NCBI GenBank assembly: GCA_965368585.1
Contig: CBDUNM010000162.1
Location: forward strand, 1-10,991
Length of the DNA stretch: 10,991 nt
Reading direction: 5' to 3'
Source: JARRQB01 sp965368585
GTDB taxonomy: Bacteria > Pseudomonadota > Gammaproteobacteria > Chromatiales > Chromatiaceae
The notes beneath the pieces are model-generated. The model ran no database searches and was not told the origin of the DNA. It saw only the letters and a list, made by a program, of their open reading frames with translations. The position numbers and the translations under genes are program-made. Below, in pieces: positions 1-8,099 of the stretch. Every line of letters begins with the position of its first letter. Positions within the stretch are counted from its first letter, which is position 1.

Positions 1-3000
1 ACAGGTGCGGCCCCGGCCGATGAAGCGCGCACGGTCGGTCTCGTAGGAAGACTCCCCGACGTCGGCATCGTGCACCGCCATCAGGTGCAGCGCCCAGGGC
101 ACCCGTTCGTCGCGGGAGCGCGGCCGGCGCGTGCACAGAATGGCCTGGCGCGCCGCCACGATCTCGGTCTGCACGAACAGATTGCTGAAGGCCGGATGCA
201 ACGCGTCGGCGGCGGCGTTCGCCAGCACCACCTCGGCGTAGCTGGTGACCTCGATGCTGCGGCGTGCTGAAGAATGGTTGGTGATGCGCACCCGGCGCAG
301 TTCGATGTCGTCTTCCGGTGATATGACGATTTCGGTATGGGTGTCGAAATCGCCGTCGCGACGGCGGAATTCCGCGCGCCCTTCCGAGAAGATGGCTTCG
401 TAGTGTTCGGCGCGCTGCACAGTGGGCTGGTACGCGGTCGTCCACACCGCGCCGCTCTCCAGGTCGCGCAGGTAACAGAACGTGCCCCAGGGATCACGGG
501 TACCGTCTTCGTGCCAGCGCGTCACGGCCAGGTCCTGCCAGCGGCTGTAGCCGCCGCCGGCATTGGTGACCATCACATGATAACGGCCGTTGGACAGCAA
601 CTGCACTTCGGGCAGCGGCGTGTTGGGACTGGCCAGCACGCGTATCGGCAGCGGCGGACTGGCCGCGCCGGCCTCGATACCGGTACGTTCGGCGGTGTGG
701 ACATAGAATGCGGTGGCCTTGGGGACCCGCTCCTGCAGCAGCAGCAGGGTCGCCTGGAACAGCGGGTCGGAGGCAAAGCGCCGCTGCATCGGGCGGTCCA
801 GCAGGTGGCTGGCCAGGGCGAGCAGGCTCATGCCCTGGTGATGAGCCATGTAGGACCGCACCAGGGCCTGCGATTCGCCGCGTCTTTGCCGAGCCGGGGT
901 ATAGTCGATGGCCTCATGGAAACCGAACTGCCCTTCCGCCCCGGCGGCGGTGAGCCGTTGCAGATTCTGACAGGCCGCCTCCGGCGCCACCATCAGCGCG
1001 AGCGCCGAGGCATAGGGCGCGATCACCTGGTCTTCGGCAAGTCCGCGCTTCAGCCCCAGGCCGGGCACGCCGAAGGCGCGGTACTGGTAGTTCAGATGCA
1101 GATCCACCGTGTTGTAGCCGGATTCCGACATACCCCAGGGCAGGCCGCGCTGCAGGGCGTATTCGATCTGCCGCGCCACCGCCGCCTTGGCGGTCTGGTC
1201 GAGCAGCGTGTGCTCATAGGTCGGCATCACCAGTTGCGGCATCAGATACTCGAACATCGAACCGCTCCAGGACAGCAGGGTCGGTTTGCCGCCGGCGCTG
1301 GTGAGCAGGCGCCCCAGCGCAAACCAGCTTTCTTGAGGCAGTTGCCCCTGGGCGATGGCGACGAACACGCTCAAGCGGGCTTCCGAAGCAAGCAGATCGT
1401 AGAAACTGGCATCCTGGCGCCGCTCGTCCACGCTGTAGCCAATGCTCAGCAGACGCGATGTCTTGTCGTACAGAAAGCCGTATTCCATGTTCGCGAGTTC
1501 GCCGGCCTGCAGGGCCAGGCGCTGGATGAGCGCGATGCGCGCCTGGGCGCGCGCGCTGCCTTGTTCGACGTGCCGGCGCAGTTCGCTCAGCCGCGCCTCA
1601 CGGGCAGGCGTCGGACCCGCCTCCAGGCTGTTTGACAGGGCTACCGCGAGCCCTGCCAGTTGTCGCAGGGTCGGGATAGCATCGATTTCGGGGACCTCGC
1701 CGAGCCCATCCGACGCCTCAAGCTGCCCGGTCCATGGCGCGAGCAAGATCACCTCATCGCCGGCCGCCCGGCATTGCCGGGTCAGCACCGCTGCCCACCA
1801 GGCCGCCTGGCTTTCGGGCTCGCCGCCCAGCTCATCTGCAACCGTCCCGGCGACGCGCGCCAGCCGGTTCAGCAGCAGCGCCGCTGCCGGGAGCGTAGCC
1901 GGCGGCGCGGCGCACGCGGCGTCCAGATCCTTGCGGAACTGGGCCAGCGTGGGCGACGCGGCAGCGCCTGTGGCCTCCTCCAAAACACCCAGGGTGTCGC
2001 CCATTCCGTCCAGCCAACACTTCTCAAAAATCGGGCGATCGAGCAACGCAATCAGACCCGGGCGCAAGGTCAGCAAATGACCCGCCAGGTTGCCGCTGTC
2101 CACCGTCGAGATATAAACCGGGTGCAGCGGTTGCAGTGACTGGGTGTCGTACCAGTTGTAGAAATGGCCCCGGTGGCGTTCCAGTCCCGCCATCGTCTCC
2201 AACGTGTGGGCCGTGCGCTTGACCAGCTGCCCGGCCGGGATGTAGCCGAAGTCGTAGGCGGAAAGATTCGCCAGCAGCGCCAGCCCGATATTGGTGGGTG
2301 AGGTACGATGAGCCAGTTTGGCAGCGCGGAATTCCTGGTAGTTGTCCGGCGGAAGCCAATGGTCATCCGGACCGACGAAGGTTTCGAAAAATGCCCAGGT
2401 CTTGCGTGCGATGCGCCGGAGAAACCGGGTCTGCTCGGCGCTGAGTTGTGCCTCGTGGCGGGCCAGTGGCAGGCTGATCCACCAGGCGAAAGCAGGCGAC
2501 GCGAGCCACAGCATCAGCACCGGCCCCGCCACCGGCAGAGCCGCCGGATTCGCCACTGCCAAGGCGGCGGCCGTGGCGGCGGCGACCACGGGGGCAAACC
2601 ACATGGCGCGAAACGAGCCGGTGAGGTCGGTCCGGCTCAGGCGCTCCTGGTCGCCGGAAGGATTCCATTCCAGCAACCGTTGGTGCGTCACCAGCAGCCG
2701 CCAAAGCGTGCGCAGGATCGCATCCAGGCCGTAGAACGCCTCATGCGGCAGGGTCACCAAGGCGAGCCCCGTTTGGCTGGCGCGCTGGCCGGCGGCATCG
2801 ATGACGGCGGCGAGATGCTGGACCGGCCGCAAGTCGGCCGGCTTGCGAAACACGTCCAGCAGGGTGGCCAGCAATGAAGGGATCAGAAGAATGGCAAGCA
2901 CCGCCAGGGTCCAGAAACCGGGGGATGAGAACGCCATCCAGCCCAGCAGCAAGAGCAGCGTCAATGCGGCCGGCACCAGGCTGCGGCGCAGGTTGTCGAA

Positions 3001-5505
3001 CAGCTTCCAGCGTGACAGCGCCGAGAGCGGGTTGCGCCGGCGCCGCCCACCGGCGGCGGGAACCCGTGGCAGCAGCCAGCCCGCGAGCTGCCAATCGCCT
3101 CGGATCCAGCGGTAGCGTCGATTGGCATCGGCGCCATAGCGGGCCGGGTATTCCTCGTACAACTGCACATCGCTCAACAGTCCGGCACGGGCGTAACAGC
3201 CTTCCAAGAGATCATGGCTGAGGATCCGGTTATCGGGAAAACGCCCCTCGAGCGCCTGTTCGAATGCATCGACGTCGTAGATCCCTTTACCGATGAACGA
3301 GCCTTCACGGAAGATGTCCTGGTAAACGTCGGAGACGACGCGGGTATAGGGATCGATTCCGGGCTCGCCGCCGAGCAGGCGCGCATAGCGTGATTGGCTG
3401 GTGCCGGGCAGGCTCGCGCTGACGCGCGGCTGCAGGATGCCGTAGCCCGCGCGAACCCGCCCCAGGGTCTCGTCGTAGACCGGACGGTGCAGCGGGTGCG
3501 CCATGGTGCCGACGAACTGGCGCGCGGCGTCGCGCGGCAGCTGGGTGTCGGTGTCCAGAGTGATCACATATTTCACGCCGGCCAGCACCGCCGTCGCACC
3601 GACGAGCAGGGAAAAACCGTCGCTGCAACCTTCACGCAGCAGACGGTTCAGATCCGCCAGCTTGCCGCGCTTGCGCTCCTGTCCCATCCAGATTCGGTCC
3701 TGGGCATTCCAACGGCGCGGGCGATGAAACAGGAAAAAGACATCGTTCCGGCCGTCCGAATACTGCCGGTTCAGGGCTTCGATCCGCTCCCGGGCCAACC
3801 CCAGCAGCAACTCGTCGTCGGCAAGGGTTTCCTCGGCCGCGTCGCCGAAATCGGTCAGCAGGCCGAAATACAGGTTCTGGTCGCGATTGGCCAGAAACCT
3901 GACTTCGAGCGCCTCGACCAGGCTTTCGACGTTGTGCGGGCTGGTGAGCAGGGTTGGAATCGCGACCAGGGCGCGCCTATCCGGCGGGATGCCCGCGGAG
4001 TAATCCATGCGCGGCAACGGATGGGGCGACGCCAGCAAGGTGGCCACCCAGTTGACCAGCGCGACCGCGAGTTGGCTGGCGGCCAACAGGGCGAGGACGC
4101 CCAGCGGCAGCAGCGCCCAACCGGAGAAACCGTCTGCCCGTACCTCGGCCAACAGCCCGCCTGCCAGAAGCACCGCAGTCAATATGATCGTGCCCAGGTA
4201 GAGCAACAATGGCGACCGGCTGGCGCCGCGCCGCAGCGCCGCCGCCGGGCGCAGACGCGCCTGGGTGGCGGTTTCCAGCTCGGGCCGGCCGCGGTCGACC
4301 AGGTAATAGCCGACATGCGCCGCTCTGTCGTCGCCCGCCAGCCGGTCCGCGCCCGCCTGCGCCAGCTCGATGGCGCGGCAGGCGACCGCGTCCTCAGACA
4401 GGTCGCTGCCCTTTGCCACTTCTTCGATGACGTGGCGGTAGCGGTCGCGGCTGGCGAAGTCCATCGCGGCGTAGGCTCCACCCGGATCGGTGCGCAGGGT
4501 CCGCTCGACCACGCTTATCGACTCGACGAACTCACGCCAGTCCATGGTCCCGAGGAAACGCAGGCTGCCGATGCTGTTGCTGATCGAGACCTGGTCGGCG
4601 GCCTGCTGCTGAGTCCCCGACCGTACCAGCTGCGCGATGCTCAGCCCCGATTCGGCCAGCTGCTGCTCGATCCAGGTCAACGGCAGGGCCAGGGCGGGAC
4701 CCTGTCCCTGCAGGCGGCGCGCCAGTTCCGACACGAACGGCGCCGTCATCGGTGGATTCGAGCGCGCCATGTCCGCGATCACCAGGATCAGGTTCTTGGG
4801 ATCGCGGCGGGCGATCTCCGTCAGATCGTTGGCCCAGGCGACCGCGAGATCCAGGTCTATCCTGCCGGCGGCGATGTGCGCCGCGACGCGGCGCAGATTC
4901 TCAATCAGCGCCAGACGCAGCATGATAGGGATGGCCCACAACTCGCCCAGCCTGAGGGGCGTGACCGTCTGGTAGGCCGCGACGAATCGGCTCAGACTGT
5001 CCGGGTCTACCCGGCCGTCGCCGTGGGCGATGGTCCCAAGGGCGATGTCGTACACGCGCGGCAGCCCGGCCGACGCGCCTTCTGCCAGGCTGGGCAGTTC
5101 CCGACTGTAACCCTTGGGCAGGTGGCGCCTGGCGGTGCGAATCTGTTCTTCAATGAGATAGAAGTTGTCGAGCATCCATTCCGCGGCTGGCGTGATACGG
5201 TGGTTCGCCGCGACCGCCGTCGTCAACCGATTGCAGGTCTCGATCAGCACCCTTTCGTTCGCGGCCAGGCGCGACAACAGCTGGTCCGGAACGCGTCCCG
5301 GCGCCAGGCGGTGCTCGGATGCCAGGCGCACGCCGTGCTGCTCCATCTGATCGGAACTGAACAATTCCGCGCGCAGCGGCAGCTCGTCCTGGAAAGGCTG
5401 TCTCGGCGCCCCGCTCAAGCCCAGGCGCAACCGTGCCCGGTGTGTCCTGGTCCGCAGCCACGGCCTGAAACGCTTCGAGTCAAGGTCCTTCCAAGCTGGT
5501 CCCAC
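1..5505 (-). CDS. ndvB: Cyclic beta-1,2-glucan synthase (NdvB/ChvB/Cgs family), 3' end beyond window
   Basis: Large inner-membrane enzyme expected to polymerise glucose from UDP-glucose into beta-1,2-glucan, trim chain length by phosphorolysis and cyclise it to a periplasmic glucan. The frame has no stop over 1835 codons and runs off the left edge; family members are about 2800-2900 residues, so roughly the last 1000 are missing. Visible parts in order: conserved N-terminal region; two membrane segments near 433-487; GT84 glycosyltransferase with WMGQERKRGK (606-615), DTD (651-653), HDLLEG (764-769) and RWIRGDWQ (799-806); further membrane segments near 837-886 and 967-1015; glycoamylase-like region with HFYNWYDT (1114-1121), SWSGSMFEY (1412-1420), GMSESGYN (1458-1465) and YMAHHQGM (about 1553-1560); then the start of a GH94 N-terminal domain (NGRY at 1639). 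The GH94 catalytic domain would lie outside. Start chosen at GTG 5505 because GAGGTGA sits five bases upstream; GTG 5514 lacks such a site. Family call is firm; ring product is inferred. Confidence 0.93.
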   Translation of the reverse strand, partial: MGPAWKDLDSKRFRPWLRTRTHRARLRLGLSGAPRQPFQDELPLRAELFSSDQMEQHGVRLASEHRLAPGRVPDQLLSRLAANERVLIETCNRLTTAVAANHRITPAAEWMLDNFYLIEEQIRTARRHLPKGYSRELPSLAEGASAGLPRVYDIALGTIAHGDGRVDPDSLSRFVAAYQTVTPLRLGELWAIPIMLRLALIENLRRVAAHIAAGRIDLDLAVAWANDLTEIARRDPKNLILVIADMARSNPPMTAPFVSELARRLQGQGPALALPLTWIEQQLAESGLSIAQLVRSGTQQQAADQVSISNSIGSLRFLGTMDWREFVESISVVERTLRTDPGGAYAAMDFASRDRYRHVIEEVAKGSDLSEDAVACRAIELAQAGADRLAGDDRAAHVGYYLVDRGRPELETATQARLRPAAALRRGASRSPLLLYLGTIILTAVLLAGGLLAEVRADGFSGWALLPLGVLALLAASQLAVALVNWVATLLASPHPLPRMDYSAGIPPDRRALVAIPTLLTSPHNVESLVEALEVRFLANRDQNLYFGLLTDFGDAAEETLADDELLLGLARERIEALNRQYSDGRNDVFFLFHRPRRWNAQDRIWMGQERKRGKLADLNRLLREGCSDGFSLLVGATAVLAGVKYVITLDTDTQLPRDAARQFVGTMAHPLHRPVYDETLGRVRAGYGILQPRVSASLPGTSQSRYARLLGGEPGIDPYTRVVSDVYQDIFREGSFIGKGIYDVDAFEQALEGRFPDNRILSHDLLEGCYARAGLLSDVQLYEEYPARYGADANRRYRWIRGDWQLAGWLLPRVPAAGGRRRRNPLSALSRWKLFDNLRRSLVPAALTLLLLLGWMAFSSPGFWTLAVLAILLIPSLLATLLDVFRKPADLRPVQHLAAVIDAAGQRASQTGLALVTLPHEAFYGLDAILRTLWRLLVTHQRLLEWNPSGDQERLSRTDLTGSFRAMWFAPVVAAATAAALAVANPAALPVAGPVLMLWLASPAFAWWISLPLARHEAQLSAEQTRFLRRIARKTWAFFETFVGPDDHWLPPDNYQEFRAAKLAHRTSPTNIGLALLANLSAYDFGYIPAGQLVKRTAHTLETMAGLERHRGHFYNWYDTQSLQPLHPVYISTVDSGNLAGHLLTLRPGLIALLDRPIFEKCWLDGMGDTLGVLEEATGAAASPTLAQFRKDLDAACAAPPATLPAAALLLNRLARVAGTVADELGGEPESQAAWWAAVLTRQCRAAGDEVILLAPWTGQLEASDGLGEVPEIDAIPTLRQLAGLAVALSNSLEAGPTPAREARLSELRRHVEQGSARAQARIALIQRLALQAGELANMEYGFLYDKTSRLLSIGYSVDERRQDASFYDLLASEARLSVFVAIAQGQLPQESWFALGRLLTSAGGKPTLLSWSGSMFEYLMPQLVMPTYEHTLLDQTAKAAVARQIEYALQRGLPWGMSESGYNTVDLHLNYQYRAFGVPGLGLKRGLAEDQVIAPYASALALMVAPEAACQNLQRLTAAGAEGQFGFHEAIDYTPARQRRGESQALVRSYMAHHQGMSLLALASHLLDRPMQRRFASDPLFQATLLLLQERVPKATAFYVHTAERTGIEAGAASPPLPIRVLASPNTPLPEVQLLSNGRYHVMVTNAGGGYSRWQDLAVTRWHEDGTRDPWGTFCYLRDLESGAVWTTAYQPTVQRAEHYEAIFSEGRAEFRRRDGDFDTHTEIVISPEDDIELRRVRITNHSSARRSIEVTSYAEVVLANAAADALHPAFSNLFVQTEIVAARQAILCTRRPRSRDERVPWALHLMAVHDADVGESSYETDRARFIGRGRTC

Positions 5506-5510
5506 GTTTT

Positions 5511-5517
5511 TCACCTC
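5511..5517 (-). promoter_or_regulatory. Ribosome binding site of the glucan synthase
   Basis: GAGGTGA on the minus strand, a near-perfect anti-16S match, five bases before GTG 5505. It decides between the two GTG candidates: GTG 5514 lies inside this motif. The first two bases overlap the TGA of a small upstream ORF. Confidence 0.75.
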
Positions 5518-5584
5518 ACCGATCGGCTAACGGCAGCAATTGCGCCAGGTCGTACGCCACCACAGCGGCCATGACGATGATCAC
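5516..5584 (-). other. Possible short leader ORF upstream of glucan synthase (22 codons)
   Basis: A GTG (5584) opens 22 codons rich in Val, Ile, Ala and Leu, with an internal ATG at 5572, ending in TGA 5518-5516. GGAG lies four bases before the GTG. The stop overlaps the Shine-Dalgarno sequence of the glucan synthase, an arrangement compatible with translational coupling. The peptide is hydrophobic and matches nothing I recognise. An ORF this short can arise by chance in GC-rich DNA, so this is only a candidate. A small inverted repeat (GGGC-6-GCCC) lies at about 5593-5606, just upstream. Confidence 0.2.
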
Positions 5585-5847
5585 AACGCTCCGGGCAGAT
5601 CCGCCCGTGAGTCATGCGCGGTGCAGCGGTGAACGGATGTGAGCGGGCCAGTGCGCCCTGGTACCTTTGTTCAGATCATACGCCCTTAGCGGTAGGACCG
5701 ACGGATCAAATGCGTTTTCCTGGTACTCTTTCAAGATGATATTGCCAGGTTCAGCTTTCACAGGCTGTTTCGCGCCCGGCGCAGCACTCATCACGCAGGC
5801 AATGGCATTGTCCCTTGTCAGATGCTGCAACGACGTTGCGCGACAGC

Positions 5848-5943
5848 GGCGGGTGGGAACTCCCGCCCAGCCCGTCCTGCGGGTTGGCGCTGCGTGCACG
5901 GGGATTGTGCCGCTGCCTGCTGAAGGCATGCGGCGCAGGCACA
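5848..5943. repeat. Cluster of three adjacent inverted repeats
   Basis: First, GGCGGG (5848-5853) pairs with CCCGCC (5862-5867) over an 8-base loop. Second, AGCCCG pairs with CGGGTT around a short TCCTG loop at about 5869-5885, using one G-T pair. Third, TGTGCC (5906-5911) pairs with GGCACA (5938-5943), enclosing an imperfect inner stem. None is followed by a T tract on either strand, so a classical intrinsic terminator is not supported. They could be REP-like elements or a folded transcript downstream of the TerC gene. GC-rich DNA yields some of this by chance. Confidence 0.35.
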
Positions 5944-5996
5944 TGGCCGCGCAGTGGGGCGTGGGTCGGGTAGGGGTTCGCGAAAATAGGCGAGTG

Positions 5997-6019
5997 TTGG
6001 AGGTGCCCTTAAGCTCCAA
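5997..6019 (-). terminator. Weak hairpin just after TerC-family gene
   Basis: TTGGAG and CTCCAA form a perfect 6-bp stem with an 11-base loop, beginning 18 bases past the TAG of the TerC-family gene. There is no U tract and the stem is short, so it is at best a weak or factor-assisted terminator. Confidence 0.2.
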
Positions 6020-6037
6020 ACGGATTGCGACAATACA

Positions 6038-6793
6038 CTAGTCGATGTCGGATTCGTGCGGACCGCGCAGGTGAACGGGTTCGACCTTTTTTGACCGGCG
6101 CAGCCGCAGATTGAGCATCTCGACCGACAAGGAGAATGCAATCGCAAAATACAGATAGCCTTTGGGTATGTGAAAACCCATTCCCTCGGCCATCAGGGCC
6201 GTACCGACCAGCACCAGAAAACTCAACGCGAGCATTTTCACCGTCGGGTGTTGCTCGACGAAATCGCCGATGGGTTTGGCGGCCCACAGCATGACGCCGA
6301 TAGCGATGACAATGGCCGCGATCATTACCTCGACCTGCTCGGCAAGGCCTACGGCGGTAATCACCGAGTCAAGGGAGAAAATGATATCGATTACGCCGAT
6401 CTGCAGCACCACGCTCCAGAACGCCGCCGAGGCCTGGCCCGGACCCGCCTGCTCCACCGGACCTTCCAGCGAGTTGTGGATTTCCAGCGAGGCCTTGGCG
6501 ATCAGGAACAGCCCGCCGCCCAGCAGAATCAGGTCGCGTCCCGACACCGCGTGGTCGAGCAAGTGGAACCAGGGTTCGGTCAAACGCATCACCCAGGTTA
6601 TCGAAAGCAACAACAGCACGCGGGTGACCAGCGCAACGCCCAGACCCAGTCGGCGCGCATTCTCGCGCTGCTCCTCGGGCAGGCGGGCCGCCATCAAGGC
6701 GATGAAGATGATGTTGTCGATGCCGAGCACGATCTCGAGCACCGTGAGCGTCAGCAGCGCAACCCACGCGTTTGGGTCAAACAGTATTTCCAT
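6038..6793 (-). CDS. TerC-family integral membrane protein
   Basis: Complete 251-residue inner-membrane protein of the TerC family. Members studied elsewhere are linked to Mn2+ export and protection of exported metalloproteins, and the founding member to tellurite resistance; the substrate here is inferred. The two hallmark repeats are present: LEIVLGIDNIIF (19-30, with acidic D26) and VIDIIFSLDS (134-143, with D137 and D142), each within a membrane helix. About seven hydrophobic segments are visible, near 9-34, 50-70, 86-103, 127-150, 155-172, 186-203 and 212-227, followed by a basic then polar tail (231-251). There are no CBS or CorC domains, so it is the short single-domain form. Start is ATG 6793, where residue 1 matches the usual short N-terminus; the ribosome binding site is weak. 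It stands alone, with its own promoter, divergent from the Trk remnant. Confidence 0.9.
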   Translation of the reverse strand: MEILFDPNAWVALLTLTVLEIVLGIDNIIFIALMAARLPEEQRENARRLGLGVALVTRVLLLLSITWVMRLTEPWFHLLDHAVSGRDLILLGGGLFLIAKASLEIHNSLEGPVEQAGPGQASAAFWSVVLQIGVIDIIFSLDSVITAVGLAEQVEVMIAAIVIAIGVMLWAAKPIGDFVEQHPTVKMLALSFLVLVGTALMAEGMGFHIPKGYLYFAIAFSLSVEMLNLRLRRSKKVEPVHLRGPHESDID

Positions 6794-6851
6794 TATTGCA
6801 AGTCACTCGAGCCGAGCCGGTAAGGGAACAGGACAATGCTTGAAGTCGGAC

Positions 6852-6880
6852 AAGATAGCGCTTGAACTCAGTGCCGTCAA
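6852..6880 (-). promoter_or_regulatory. Sigma70-type promoter of TerC-family gene
   Basis: On the minus strand, TTGACG (6880-6875) and TATCTT (6857-6852) are separated by exactly 17 bases. The -10 box lies 58 bases before ATG 6793, giving a 5' leader of about 50 bases. Five of six -35 bases and four of six -10 bases match consensus. The leader is too short for the Mn2+-sensing yybP-ykoY riboswitch that precedes many TerC-family genes. Confidence 0.6.
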
Positions 6881-6949
6881 ACGCAGCCAGACGCATCTAG
6901 CGCCGGCTTTACTTTGGTGGCAAAAGACGTCGCAACGCTTTTTTGTGCC

Positions 6950-7284
6950 GTGCGTATCGCAGTGATCGCCAAGCATCGTGGCCAGATCGCATTGCTGTTG
7001 GCGCTTGTCTACCTGGTGCCATTCGGCATGGCAGTCGCGAGCGGCGACGATGCGCTCGCAGCGCGGTACTTGATGGTTTGCGCCGTTTTTTCAATCGTTG
7101 CCACCCCCGCTTTCCGATTGCCCTCGAGGGAACATATTCAGATCAACGCAGCATGGGTGGTCGTGGTGCTGGGGCCGTCGTCGCACCCGCCCTGACAACG
7201 ACGTACCCGTTTGTCGTCATCCTGCTCGCGATGGGCGGCGCGGTTCCGTTGGTGCCGTTCTACCAAGCGAGGCGCGGGACGTGA
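6950..7284 (+). pseudogene. Remnant of TrkH-type potassium uptake protein (N-terminal part, frameshifted)
   Basis: From GTG 6950 the frame reads VRIAVIAKHRGQIALLLALV, then a second hydrophobic stretch, a basic LPSREHIQIN segment and a third stretch. This resembles the start of TrkH-type K+ transporter subunits, where a REH.Q.NEALVV-like segment precedes the first pore region. The frame ends at TGA 7193-7195. Shifting at the GGGG run 7171-7174 continues it as AVVAPALTTTYPFVVILLAM, as expected if one G was lost from a run of five. The shifted frame stops at TGA 7282-7284, far short of the roughly 480 residues of TrkH, and the selectivity-filter segments are absent. Family assignment rests on remembered family patterns; another polytopic membrane protein is possible. 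No good ribosome binding site or promoter is visible. Confidence 0.42.
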
Positions 7285-7941
7285 AAGAAACTGCTCGCAG
7301 ATGGCGGGCTGTTGGGGTTATTCGCGCTGGTGAGCGTGGTGAGCATTGTGTTTTTTCTGGTACCCCGAACCGATGCTCCGATGGATTCCATGCAAGGCCT
7401 GTTGCATCCGCTGCTATGCGGAATCTCCGCGCGAGCGACGGTCGGGGTCAGCACGCTCGACCCGGGCGCTCTGCGCGAGGCCGGTCCGGACGCAACGGCT
7501 TATCTGTTTTACCTCACCAACAACGATCAGGCCAACATCAGCGCGAGCCTCGTCGGGCGCTCGCTTAAGTTCGCCCGGGTCGTCACCAGGAGCGAAGATC
7601 CGGAACTCGGGTATGTTTGCATTGAACTCGGTCTGGAGGACGCCGTCATTCCGGCGCGCACCACCGGGCGCTTCCTGACGGGTCTCGTCGAGGGCCGTGA
7701 CCCGCTCGAGCTTTCAACCATGATTCGCTACGAGGCCCGCGTGTTTTCCTTCATCCTGCCGGATGAAGACGCCGGCCCGCTGGAGGATCTGGAACTGCCC
7801 CAGCAGAGCCGGGTGATCTGTTTTTACCGCGCACGGGCATTCGTCCTGCCAGAGCGAGATACGAGGCTGACGGCCGACGACGAGATCGTGGACTTGACGC
7901 ATCGGCAGCACATCCGCGAACTGGAGCGACGCTGGACCTGA
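7285..7941 (+). pseudogene. trkA: TrkA-type potassium regulator, C-terminal portion lacking NAD-binding motif
   Basis: Open frame directly after TGA 7282-7284; the first usable starts are TTG 7312 (209 residues) or ATG 7381. Residues numbered from TTG: a hydrophobic stretch (2-18) of uncertain origin, then DPGALREAG (50-58), LTNNDQANISASLVGRSL (68-85), RVVTRSEDPE (89-98), IELGLEDAVIPART (104-117) and a TrkA_C-like end (about 135-207) finishing in ELERRW. This matches peripheral NAD-binding subunits of Trk systems from about residue 60 onward. The N-terminal Rossmann GxGxxG motif is missing, replaced by the hydrophobic segment, so dinucleotide binding and gating are unlikely. It lies in the same frame as the shifted TrkH-like remnant, suggesting a deletion between two adjacent genes. 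Its preserved coding character means an expressed truncated protein cannot be excluded. Confidence 0.6.
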
Positions 7942-8099
7942 AAGATTCGGGGCGGCAGGCGCTCTTGACCGACAACAAGGCGGACGTGCCGATCCCGTTC
8001 ACTTCAAAGTTTATCTAACCGCGATCATGCAGCGTGCGCGAACCAACGACAGGACGGGTTACGAACCGACACCTTGATTTTGCGAGGAGATGGAACGTC

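Larger units (their letters stand above)
5585..6037. other. Intergenic region between terC-type gene and glucan synthase; no recognised gene
   Basis: About 450 bases. Both strands carry open frames: 5667-6041 plus (124 codons) and 5612-6019 minus (135 codons, TTG start 18 bases after the TerC stop). Neither has a convincing ribosome binding site, both are rich in Arg, Thr, Pro and Cys in the manner of non-coding frames, and I recognise neither. The part nearest the glucan synthase should hold its promoter: TATGAT on the minus strand (5675-5680) is a decent -10 box, but no good -35 box lies 16-18 bases upstream. Inverted repeats between 5848 and 6019 are listed separately. A decayed gene is possible. 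Confidence 0.5.

Noticed and set aside
337..1635. 432-codon plus-strand open frame
   Set aside because: Antisense shadow of the glycoamylase-like and GH94 parts of the glucan synthase; low-complexity Gln/Arg/His-rich translation and no recognisable motif.
3394..5574. 726-codon plus-strand open frame
   Set aside because: It lies antisense to the glucan synthase, whose minus frame contains all family motifs. The plus product is rich in Arg, Gln and Ala with no domain, as expected of a shadow frame in GC-rich DNA.
6794..6857. yybP-ykoY (Mn2+) riboswitch upstream of the TerC-family gene
   Set aside because: The promoter leaves a leader of only about 50 bases, too short for this riboswitch, and its conserved loops are not visible.
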